The notes under the pieces are model-generated. The model was not told the DNA's origin. It searched no databases and saw only the letters and a list, made by a program, of their open reading frames with translations. A program made the position numbers and the translations under genes. 5,113 nt of DNA from Alphaproteobacteria bacterium (GTDB lineage Bacteria > Pseudomonadota > Alphaproteobacteria > ATCC43930 > CGMCC-115725). The stretch covers positions 1 through 5,113 of the forward strand of contig VAZT01000424.1 in NCBI GenBank assembly GCA_005884825.1, read 5' to 3'. How positions within the stretch are numbered: the stretch's first letter is position 1; each line of letters opens with the position of its first letter. Below are positions 1-5,113 of the stretch, one piece after another.

Positions 1-63
1 CAGGGCGAGGGCGACCGGCAGACCGACATAGCCGAGGCCAATGACCGCAAATCCGCGTTCCAT
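1..63 (-). CDS. Nucleotide-sugar dehydrogenase, TviB/WbpA type (N-terminal fragment, runs off window)
   Basis: Reading the minus strand from an ATG at 63-61 gives 21 uninterrupted codons to the window edge. They contain AVIGLGYVGLP, the N-terminal Rossmann dinucleotide-binding motif of UDP-glucose/GDP-mannose dehydrogenases. The GYVGLP form is typical of the TviB/WbpA/WbpO/WecC branch, which oxidises UDP-N-acetylhexosamines, whereas UDP-glucose dehydrogenases usually read GYVGLV. These NAD-dependent cytoplasmic enzymes turn the C6 alcohol of a nucleotide sugar into a carboxylate. The start lies 12 bases after the stop of the 4-epimerase gene, so the two are probably cotranscribed. There is no strong Shine-Dalgarno in that gap, which suggests translational coupling. 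With only 21 residues visible, the family call is firm but the substrate is not. Confidence 0.8.
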   Translation of the reverse strand, partial: MERGFAVIGLGYVGLPVALAL

Positions 64-75
64 GAAAGAGACCGA

Positions 76-1056
76 TCAGTTCATTTGGTAATACTGCTTG
101 TACCATTGCACAAATCGCGCGAGCCCGACTTCGATCGTTGTCTTCGGCTCGAAGCCGAGATCGCGGCGCGAGACTTCGATATCTGCAAAGCTTTCCGGGA
201 CGTCGCCGGGTTGCAGCGGCAAGAACTGCTTCTCTGCAGTGCGGCCGAGCTCGCGCTCGAGGACAGCGATAAAGTCGAGGAGTTTTTCGGGCCGATGGTT
301 CCCGAGGTTGTAAATCCGGTGAGGAACACCCTCGGCAGCCGTGGGCGGGCGGGCATGCGCTGCGATCGTACCTGCGACGATGTCGTCGATGTAAGTGAAA
401 TCGCGGGCCATCCTGCCCTCGTTGAACACCTTTATCGGTTCGCCTGCGAGAATCGCCCGGGTGAACAGAAAGGCCGCCATATCCGGTCGGCCCCACGGGC
501 CATAAACGGTAAAGAACCGCAGCCCTGTCGCCGGCAGACCATACAGGTGTCCGTAAGTCTGCGCGATCAGTTCGCAGCTGCGTTTTGTCGCGGCATAGAG
601 CGAGACCGGATGATCGACCCGATCATCGATGCTGAAAGGCTGCTTGCGGTTGGCGCCGTAGACCGAGGAGGAAGAGGCATAGGTGATCGCGCTCAGATGT
701 TCGACGCGCCGCGCCGCCTCGAACATCACCAGCGTGCCGGTCACATTGGCATCGATATAGGCGTAGGGGTTTTCCAGCGAATACCGCACGCCGGCCTGCG
801 CCGCGAGATGAATGATGCTGCGCAGGTCGTTGTGCCGCTCGACCATCGTGAAAACCCCGTCGCGGTCGGCGACGTCCAGCTTGGCAAATTCAAAGCCGGG
901 AAAGGCGCGCAACCGGGCGAGCCGCGCCTCCTTGAGCCGCACATCGTAATATTCGTTGAGATTGTCGATGCCGACTACCCGCTCGCCCCGGTCGAGTAAT
1001 GCTTTGGCGACATGAAAACCGATGAACCCGGCGGCGCCGGTGACAAGGATCGACAT
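76..1056 (-). CDS. UDP-glucuronate 4-epimerase-like NAD-dependent SDR epimerase
   Basis: This 326-residue extended short-chain dehydrogenase/reductase is a normal length for bacterial UDP-glucuronate 4-epimerases (LpsL/CapI group). Numbered from the ATG at 1056-1054, it shows TGAAGFIG at residues 6-13 (NAD binding) and GIDNLN with Asp31 positioned for the adenosine ribose. LAAQAGVRYSLENP lies near 84-97, the SSSSVYG stretch near 128-134 supplies the catalytic Ser, and YAATK gives Tyr154 and Lys158. RFFTVYGPWGRPDMA at about 180-194 is characteristic of this group. It should interconvert UDP-glucuronate and UDP-galacturonate. Next to a TviB-type dehydrogenase, an N-acetylated uronate substrate (TviC-like role) is also possible. 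A GTG at 1059-1057 is an alternative start. I prefer the ATG because the AAGAGGAG ribosome site just upstream is better spaced for it. The start overlaps the stop of the acyltransferase gene by one base (TGATG), indicating an operon with translational coupling. Confidence 0.94.
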   Translation of the reverse strand: MSILVTGAAGFIGFHVAKALLDRGERVVGIDNLNEYYDVRLKEARLARLRAFPGFEFAKLDVADRDGVFTMVERHNDLRSIIHLAAQAGVRYSLENPYAYIDANVTGTLVMFEAARRVEHLSAITYASSSSVYGANRKQPFSIDDRVDHPVSLYAATKRSCELIAQTYGHLYGLPATGLRFFTVYGPWGRPDMAAFLFTRAILAGEPIKVFNEGRMARDFTYIDDIVAGTIAAHARPPTAAEGVPHRIYNLGNHRPEKLLDFIAVLERELGRTAEKQFLPLQPGDVPESFADIEVSRRDLGFEPKTTIEVGLARFVQWYKQYYQMN

Positions 1057-2159
1057 CACGCTCCTCTTGAAGGACCCATCGTCAGGGCCCGGTTGCGGCC
1101 GGCCATGAAATCATACACCCCTGCACCCGACCGGAAGGCGTGCCGGATCGCCAGAAAGTGCGTTACGATCCCAGGCCGCTCGCGGTGGTCGGCATCATCG
1201 AACCCGCTCTGGTAAGCATAGACGCGATTGCCTAACCGGAAGTTATATAGGTAACCGAGGACTCGGTCGCCGGCGCAGGCTTTGAGAAGCTGGGTCCCGC
1301 CCTCGCCAAAGCTGCGCTCGATCAGCAGCCGATGGAACGGCTCGAAGAAACCGCCGGAGAAGGAATGCGGCCTGCCACGCCGCTCCCAAGACGCGCAGTG
1401 CAATTCCTTCATCGCATGGAAAAAGGTTAATGCCTCCGCGACGGTTGCTGCCTCGACCAGACGCAACGCTCCGAATCGGTCGAAATAACGCAGCGCGAGC
1501 CTGAGCTGCTGGCGCGCATTGGCGCTGAGCACCGGGTATAGCTCGCCGCCGCTGTCCTCCAATCGGCAGAGATCGACCGAATAGGAGGGAAGGGATGTTT
1601 CACGGCACCCGAGCCCCCACCTGCGGAGCGCTGCTTCCGGCAGGCGCCGCTGCGACCCGCCGAGATGAAGCTCGTCTGCCTCGCCGCGAAGACTGGCGAA
1701 CCAGCCGATCAGCTCGTCCCAGACAACCAGCTCCCACTCCGCCGCGGCAAGGATACCGTTATGCTCGATCGTCAACGCATCGAAGCGCGGATCGCCGGTC
1801 TCGTTTAAATACAAGCCGCGCGAGCGAACCAGCCCACGCCTGCGGCGTGTCTCACTGGCACCGAGCAAAGCCAGTGACACTGTCCGGCCATGCGCGGTGC
1901 CGCGCAGCAGCTTTGGCCGGCTCGCCGGCGGTAATGCGCTCAACAGTGTGCCGATCCAGTGCCACGAGGTAAAAAAGGAAGGGTGTCCGGCACCTTCGAG
2001 CGTACGCCATTCCCGCTCGAGCCCGGACAATCCCGATAGAGCCTCACGGCAAAACACGATCTGGTGAGGTAGGCTCGTTCGCTTTGAAGAGACGACCCGC
2101 ATTGCACTTTTCAGCTCACATCGCGGAGCCGTCTCGGCCAATTGGAGATTGATTACCAT
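1056..2159 (-). CDS. GNAT-fold acyltransferase, BioF2/CelD-like (Acetyltransf_6), probably C-terminally shortened
   Basis: This is a 367-residue protein if the ATG at 2159-2157 is used. TTG at 2162 and ATG at 2102-2100 are alternatives, and none has a clear ribosome site. The family signature is in the second half: LSANARQQLRLALRY at about 211-225, then ELHCASWERRGRPHSFSGGF at 252-271, FHRLL at 275-279, and the acyl-CoA-fold core GYLYNFRLGNRVYAYQSGF at 302-320. PGIVTHFLAI (329-338) and YDFMAG (349-354) follow. These match the CelD/BioF2-like GNAT proteins common in exopolysaccharide loci, where they are presumed to acylate or otherwise modify polysaccharide precursors in the cytoplasm. The acyl donor and acceptor are unknown. 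Relatives, as I remember them, continue after the YDFMAG motif with a GDxRYKRSL-like segment and some 30 further residues. Here only 13 unrelated residues follow before the stop, so the 3' end may be deleted or shifted. It is the first gene of the minus-strand operon. Confidence 0.85.
   Translation of the reverse strand: MVINLQLAETAPRCELKSAMRVVSSKRTSLPHQIVFCREALSGLSGLEREWRTLEGAGHPSFFTSWHWIGTLLSALPPASRPKLLRGTAHGRTVSLALLGASETRRRRGLVRSRGLYLNETGDPRFDALTIEHNGILAAAEWELVVWDELIGWFASLRGEADELHLGGSQRRLPEAALRRWGLGCRETSLPSYSVDLCRLEDSGGELYPVLSANARQQLRLALRYFDRFGALRLVEAATVAEALTFFHAMKELHCASWERRGRPHSFSGGFFEPFHRLLIERSFGEGGTQLLKACAGDRVLGYLYNFRLGNRVYAYQSGFDDADHRERPGIVTHFLAIRHAFRSGAGVYDFMAGRNRALTMGPSRGA
1061..1068 (-). 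promoter_or_regulatory. Ribosome binding site of the 4-epimerase gene
   Basis: Read on the minus strand this is AAGAGGAG, a strong Shine-Dalgarno match, lying inside the last codons of the upstream acyltransferase gene. It leaves 4 bases before the ATG at 1056-1054 but only 1 base before the GTG at 1059-1057, which favours the ATG. It is by far the best ribosome site in the window. Confidence 0.7.
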
Positions 2160-2330
2160 CAAGATGGCTGGGTTGGGCAGTCCGATCGAGTCCGCGATTG
2201 CTGCTCATCGGTTCCCCTGAAATCAGCCTTGCACTATGACCTTTTAATCCTTCATAAACGCTATATCGCCTAACGGCGAAGCGGGATTTGCAGGTCTCCT
2301 TTTTGCGGCGATTGGAAACAGCAGGCGACG
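2160..2330. promoter_or_regulatory. Divergent intergenic region expected to carry promoters for both gene sets
   Basis: This 171 bp gap separates the minus-strand acyltransferase operon from the plus-strand MBL-fold gene. It must hold the start signals of both unless transcription enters from elsewhere. The part around 2236-2280 is clearly AT-richer than the flanking genes. A weak plus-strand sigma70-like pair is TTGCAC at 2229-2234 and TCATAA at 2252-2257 with a 17 bp spacer; TATATC at 2262-2267 is another -10-like hexamer. A short perfect inverted repeat, TCGCC/GGCGA with a 4-base loop, lies at 2266-2279. No box is strong enough to fix a transcription start. An AGG at 2323-2325 is the only, weak, ribosome-site candidate for the ATG at 2331. 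Confidence 0.4.
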
Positions 2331-3707
2331 ATGCGCTTCTTCGAAACCGCCGGCAATGCAATCGTGATTGCCTACGATGATAGGCCGGTCCTCACGACGG
2401 ATCCCTGGATCAACGCGGACGCCTATTTCGGCAGTTGGGCACACGACTATGAGATTTCGCCTCGTCAAATCCACGCTATCCGGGATGCGGAGTACCACTG
2501 GTTCTCGCACGGCCACCCCGATCATTTGAATATCGCATCCCTTCCCCTGCTGACGAAGGGTCAGTTTCTGCTCTCGGACCATTACGCAAATCGTATTCAG
2601 CGGGAACTCACCGCAGCTGGGTATCGGGTGCGCGTGCTGCCCGATCGGGAATGGGTTCAGTTGTCGAAGGGTATCCGCGTTTATTCGGTCGCCAACCGAA
2701 ACCAGGATTCGATGCTGCTGATCGATGTGAATGGCCGGCTCGTTATTAATCTGAATGATTCCAGCGACTACGGCGAATCCTTTCGTGTGCGGCGTCTGGC
2801 GAAGCATTTCAAGGAAGTATACATGCTTCAGCTGCACGGTTGGGGGGGAGCAGATATGTTGAATTTATTTGACCCCTCCGGCCGTAAAATCGTTTCGCCG
2901 GAGGAAAGGCGCCGCCCAATTGCACCGCGATCGCAAAAGAGCGCGCGGGCAATGGGCGCGAACAAGGTCATCCCGTTCTCGTCTTTCCAACGTTACCAGC
3001 GGGAGGACAGCGCCTGGGCCAACGATCTCGTTCCCGAGCTTGCCGACTATCACGCCGACGCGCTGCCAAATTGGCCGGAAATAATCCCCGCATTCGTCAG
3101 GGTCGATTGCGAAACCGACGAAATAACGCCCCTCAACCCGCGCCGAGCGCCACGGACCCTAAAAAAGCCGGATGATTTCGGCGACAGCTGGTCCGATCCC
3201 CTGACCGAGAGCGACAAACAAAAGATCCGTCGCTATTTTATGGCTCGCGAGGTATTGCGCGACCATTTCGGATTTATCGAGGTCTCGGCCGGCAACTCGA
3301 CTGTCACTGTGGACCTAAATCGCGAAAGGCGAAATGTCGGAATAAGGTTCGAGTGTCCGCGCAGCTCGTTCATGAGCTGTATAGAACACGAATTGTTCGA
3401 CGATCTACTGATTGGCAATTACATGCGGACCATATTACACGACGTCGAAGCGCTCTATCCGCATTTCACACCGTTCGTCGCCAAGTATGGCGATAACGGA
3501 GGCGCCAAAACCAAGCGAGAACTGGCAAGATATTTTGGCCACTACTACATGCGTGATCCGATCGCCCATACTTTAAAGTGGCTTGCCAATGGCAGCGAAA
3601 TGGCGTTGCGCAAGGCGATCCCGGAAGACTCGGCGATGTTTCGCGTCGCGAAGCGCACCTATCACGCCTACGCGGGCCGCCCCGGCATTCAACGGTCCCG
3701 CGCGTAG
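2331..3707 (+). CDS. MBL-fold metallo-hydrolase, CMP-Neu5Ac hydroxylase-like, with extra C-terminal domain
   Basis: This 458-residue protein has no signal peptide or membrane segment. The metallo-beta-lactamase HxHxDH motif is SHGHPDH, with His60, His62, Asp64 and His65. TDPWINADAYFGSW (23-36) precedes it and resembles the DPWLxGPAF...GWW stretch of mammalian CMP-N-acetylneuraminate hydroxylase. INLNDSSD (139-146) supplies a candidate bridging Asp143, and LQLHGWGGADM (167-177) a possible last His169. SPEERRR...ARAMGANKVIPFSSF (189-219) parallels the ERKK...VKNLQPRIYCPFAGYF part of that enzyme. The usual third metal His seems to be Asn122 or Asn124. There is no Rieske domain. Residues about 290-458 form a second region (CPRSSF, FDDLLIGNYMRTIL, RYFGHYYMRDP) that I cannot assign. 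Location suggests modification of a sugar or sugar nucleotide, but hydroxylase, hydrolase and non-catalytic roles all remain open. Its G+C is visibly lower than that of the next gene. The start is the first ATG of the frame; the stop is 73 bp before the glycosyltransferase. Confidence 0.85.
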   Translation: MRFFETAGNAIVIAYDDRPVLTTDPWINADAYFGSWAHDYEISPRQIHAIRDAEYHWFSHGHPDHLNIASLPLLTKGQFLLSDHYANRIQRELTAAGYRVRVLPDREWVQLSKGIRVYSVANRNQDSMLLIDVNGRLVINLNDSSDYGESFRVRRLAKHFKEVYMLQLHGWGGADMLNLFDPSGRKIVSPEERRRPIAPRSQKSARAMGANKVIPFSSFQRYQREDSAWANDLVPELADYHADALPNWPEIIPAFVRVDCETDEITPLNPRRAPRTLKKPDDFGDSWSDPLTESDKQKIRRYFMAREVLRDHFGFIEVSAGNSTVTVDLNRERRNVGIRFECPRSSFMSCIEHELFDDLLIGNYMRTILHDVEALYPHFTPFVAKYGDNGGAKTKRELARYFGHYYMRDPIAHTLKWLANGSEMALRKAIPEDSAMFRVAKRTYHAYAGRPGIQRSRA

Positions 3708-3780
3708 GAATTTTTGGATCCGCCATGGCCGTAATGCCGACGCTCCGCTCGGGTGGAATCGCGGCGCGCTCTGTGCTTTG

Positions 3781-4986
3781 ATGCGGATACTGCACATCCT
3801 CGACCATTCGCTGCCGCTGCAGAGCGGCTATGTCTATCGCACGCTCGGCATCGTCGACCAGCAGCGGGCGCTGGGCTGGGAGCCGGTGCTGCTGACCAGC
3901 GGCAAGCATTATGCGCCGGGGCCGGCGCGAGAGCGCATCGGCGAATGGGAGTTTCTGCGGACCGGGATGCCGACCGGGCTCTCCGCCAGAATGCCGTGGG
4001 TTCGCGAGCTGAAAATCGTCGGCGACCTCGACCGAAGGCTCGACGAGGTAATCGGTGAAGTTCGCCCGCAAATCCTGCACGCGCACTCGCCTGTCCTCAA
4101 CGCGGTGTCGGCGCTTCGTGCGGGCCGGCGGCATGCGATTCCCGTCGTCTACGAAGTCCGCGCGCTATGGGAAGACGCGGCAGCCAGCCACGCGGCGCGC
4201 GGAACGGCCCGTCTGCGTTACGCCGCGACGCGGCTTGTCGAGACCCGTGCGTTGCAGCGCGCCGACGCCGTGACAACGATCTGTGAGGGACTGCGGACCG
4301 ATATCATCGGGCGCGGCATCTCCGGCGACAAGATTACGGTTATTCCGAACAGCGTCGATCGCAGCGTGTTCCGCGGGCCGGGTGTTCCTGACAGCGCGCT
4401 CGCGAGCCGGCTCGGGTTGAGCGGGAGGACCGTCCTCGCCTTCTTCGGCTCGTTCTATGGGTATGAGGGGCTGCATCTGCTGTTGCGCGCGGTTCCGGAA
4501 TTGCAGCGGCGCCAGCCGGGGGTCGCGGTCCTGCTCGCCGGTGGCGGTCCGGAAGAAGAAAACTTGCGCGCCCTCGCTCGCGGGCTCGACCTCGGCGATA
4601 GCGTCGTCTTCGCCGGGCGGGTGCCGCAGAAGGAGATGCCGCGGTACTATGACCTAGCCGACCTGCTCGTCTTTCCGCGCATTTCGCTGCGGCTGACCGA
4701 GCTTGTGACGCCGCTGAAGCCGCTGGAGGCAATGGCGCAACAACGCATCGTCGTCGCATCGGATATCGGCGGACATCGCGAGCTGATCCGCGATCGCGAG
4801 ACCGGATACCTCTTCCCGCCGGGCGAGCCGCAGGATTTGGCCCATGGCGTGCTCGCCGCGCTGGCAGACCGGGAATCCTGGTCGCGCATTCGAGCACAGG
4901 CGCTCGAATTCATCGAAACGGAGCGTTCCTGGAAGCGCAGCGTGGCCCGGTACGGCGGGGTTTACGACAGCATTTTGCGTCACTAG
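3781..4986 (+). CDS. Glycosyltransferase family 4, exosortase A-associated (Daro_2409-like)
   Basis: This 401-residue cytoplasmic GT-B glycosyltransferase should transfer a sugar from a nucleotide donor to a lipid-linked or growing glycan. The start MRILHILDHSLPLQSGYVYR, followed by LGIVDQQRALGWEPVLLTS and KHY (42-44), is the hallmark I recall for exosortase A-associated glycosyltransferases of the Daro_2409 family. The acceptor domain has HAHSPVLNAV (100-109) and VVYEVRALWED (122-132). The linker ITVIPNSVD (185-193) leads into the donor domain with FFGSFYGYEGL (221-231), LLAGGGPEEENLR (251-263) and VVFAGRVPQKEMPRYY (275-290). LTELVTPLKPLEAMA (305-319) contains the paired glutamates Glu307 and Glu316 of the EX7E-like nucleotide-sugar site. 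The frame is open back to 3583, but that extra stretch overlaps the preceding gene and has no family resemblance, so the ATG at 3781 is chosen. It lacks an obvious Shine-Dalgarno. It is probably cotranscribed with the MBL-fold gene. Confidence 0.94.
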   Translation: MRILHILDHSLPLQSGYVYRTLGIVDQQRALGWEPVLLTSGKHYAPGPARERIGEWEFLRTGMPTGLSARMPWVRELKIVGDLDRRLDEVIGEVRPQILHAHSPVLNAVSALRAGRRHAIPVVYEVRALWEDAAASHAARGTARLRYAATRLVETRALQRADAVTTICEGLRTDIIGRGISGDKITVIPNSVDRSVFRGPGVPDSALASRLGLSGRTVLAFFGSFYGYEGLHLLLRAVPELQRRQPGVAVLLAGGGPEEENLRALARGLDLGDSVVFAGRVPQKEMPRYYDLADLLVFPRISLRLTELVTPLKPLEAMAQQRIVVASDIGGHRELIRDRETGYLFPPGEPQDLAHGVLAALADRESWSRIRAQALEFIETERSWKRSVARYGGVYDSILRH

Positions 4987-5113
4987 GCGACGCGCGCCGC
5001 GGTCTCTGGCCGCTCGCCGGCCCAGTACTTCCCGAAACCGCGTCTTTTTATCGCGCGGATGAGTCGCGGGGCAGGCGCCGGCGTTATCCAAAAACGGTTG
5101 AAGGTTCGAAACA
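4983..5113 (-). CDS. C-terminal fragment of an unidentified protein (convergent gene running off the window)
   Basis: From the right edge, the minus strand carries 42 open codons ending in TAG at 4985-4983. The peptide reads FRTFNRFWITPAPAPRLIRA, then IKRRGFGKYWAGERPETAAR, then VA. It is rich in aromatic and basic residues, looks like a natural cytoplasmic tail, and about 71% of its codons end in G or C, as expected of genes here. The stop shares the palindrome CTAG with the plus-strand glycosyltransferase stop, so the genes would be convergent with a four-base overlap. I do not recognise the family. A short open frame in GC-rich DNA can occur by chance. A competing plus-strand frame from an ATG at 5059 is also open to the edge, but it has no ribosome site and its peptide is low in complexity. 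Confidence 0.45.
   Translation of the reverse strand, partial: FRTFNRFWITPAPAPRLIRAIKRRGFGKYWAGERPETAARVA

Noticed and set aside
85..999. A 304-codon plus-strand open frame
   Set aside because: It lies fully antisense to the epimerase gene, whose protein carries clear SDR motifs. The antisense peptide has no recognisable domain, and long antisense frames are common in GC-rich DNA.
2266..2279. Inverted repeat TCGCC-TAAC-GGCGA as a terminator or operator
   Set aside because: The stem is only five base pairs with no following T tract, and it lies upstream of a gene. It is too short to call an operator without conservation.
3583..3780. A 66-residue N-terminal extension of the glycosyltransferase
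   Set aside because: It overlaps the end of the MBL-fold gene and is Arg/Ala-rich with no motif, while the family start MRILHILDHS falls exactly at 3781.
3708..3780. Terminator or promoter in the gap before the glycosyltransferase
   Set aside because: There is a TTTTT run at 3711-3715 but no hairpin before it, and no -35/-10 pair that stands out.
3466..4134. A 222-codon minus-strand open frame
   Set aside because: It is antisense to both the MBL-fold gene and the glycosyltransferase and has low-complexity, Arg/Pro-rich composition.
4654..5091. A 145-codon minus-strand open frame near the right end
   Set aside because: It is mostly antisense to the glycosyltransferase donor domain, and its peptide has no motifs. 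The other minus frame, ending at 4983, gives a more protein-like sequence.

Overview
This is a 5.1 kb GC-rich window, most likely from a proteobacterium. An alphaproteobacterium is my guess from composition and gene content, not from a marker gene. It sits inside an exopolysaccharide or capsule biosynthesis locus. The clearest lineage marker for the locus is the glycosyltransferase at 3781-4986. Its N-terminus (MRILHILDHSLPLQSGY) matches what I recall of the exosortase A (XrtA/PEP-CTERM)-associated glycosyltransferase family (Daro_2409 type), so the flanks may hold other genes of that system.

Layout. On the minus strand, reading right to left, a tight three-gene run starts near 2159. It comprises a BioF2/CelD-like GNAT-fold acyltransferase (2159 to 1056), a UDP-glucuronate 4-epimerase-type SDR (1056 to 76, stop and start overlapping as TGATG), and the first 21 codons of a TviB/WbpA-type nucleotide-sugar dehydrogenase (63 to 1, cut by the window edge). 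On the plus strand, reading away from a 171 bp divergent intergenic region, come a metallo-beta-lactamase-fold protein resembling the catalytic half of CMP-Neu5Ac hydroxylase (2331-3707) and the glycosyltransferase (3781-4986). At the right edge, an open minus-strand frame ending at 4983 looks like the C-terminus of a further gene convergent with the glycosyltransferase.

How the genes may work together (inference). The dehydrogenase would oxidise a UDP-hexose or UDP-N-acetylhexosamine at C6 to a uronic acid, and the epimerase would invert C4, as in the TviB/TviC logic of Vi antigen. The glycosyltransferase would add a sugar to the growing repeat unit. The GNAT-fold protein and the MBL-fold protein are candidate tailoring enzymes with no assigned substrate.

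The points most worth a second look are the MBL-fold gene (diverged metal ligands, uncharacterised C-terminal half, lower G+C than its neighbours), the abrupt C-terminus of the acyltransferase just after its YDFMAG motif, and the two edge fragments. I saw no rRNA, tRNA, CRISPR array, insertion sequence or convincing terminator.
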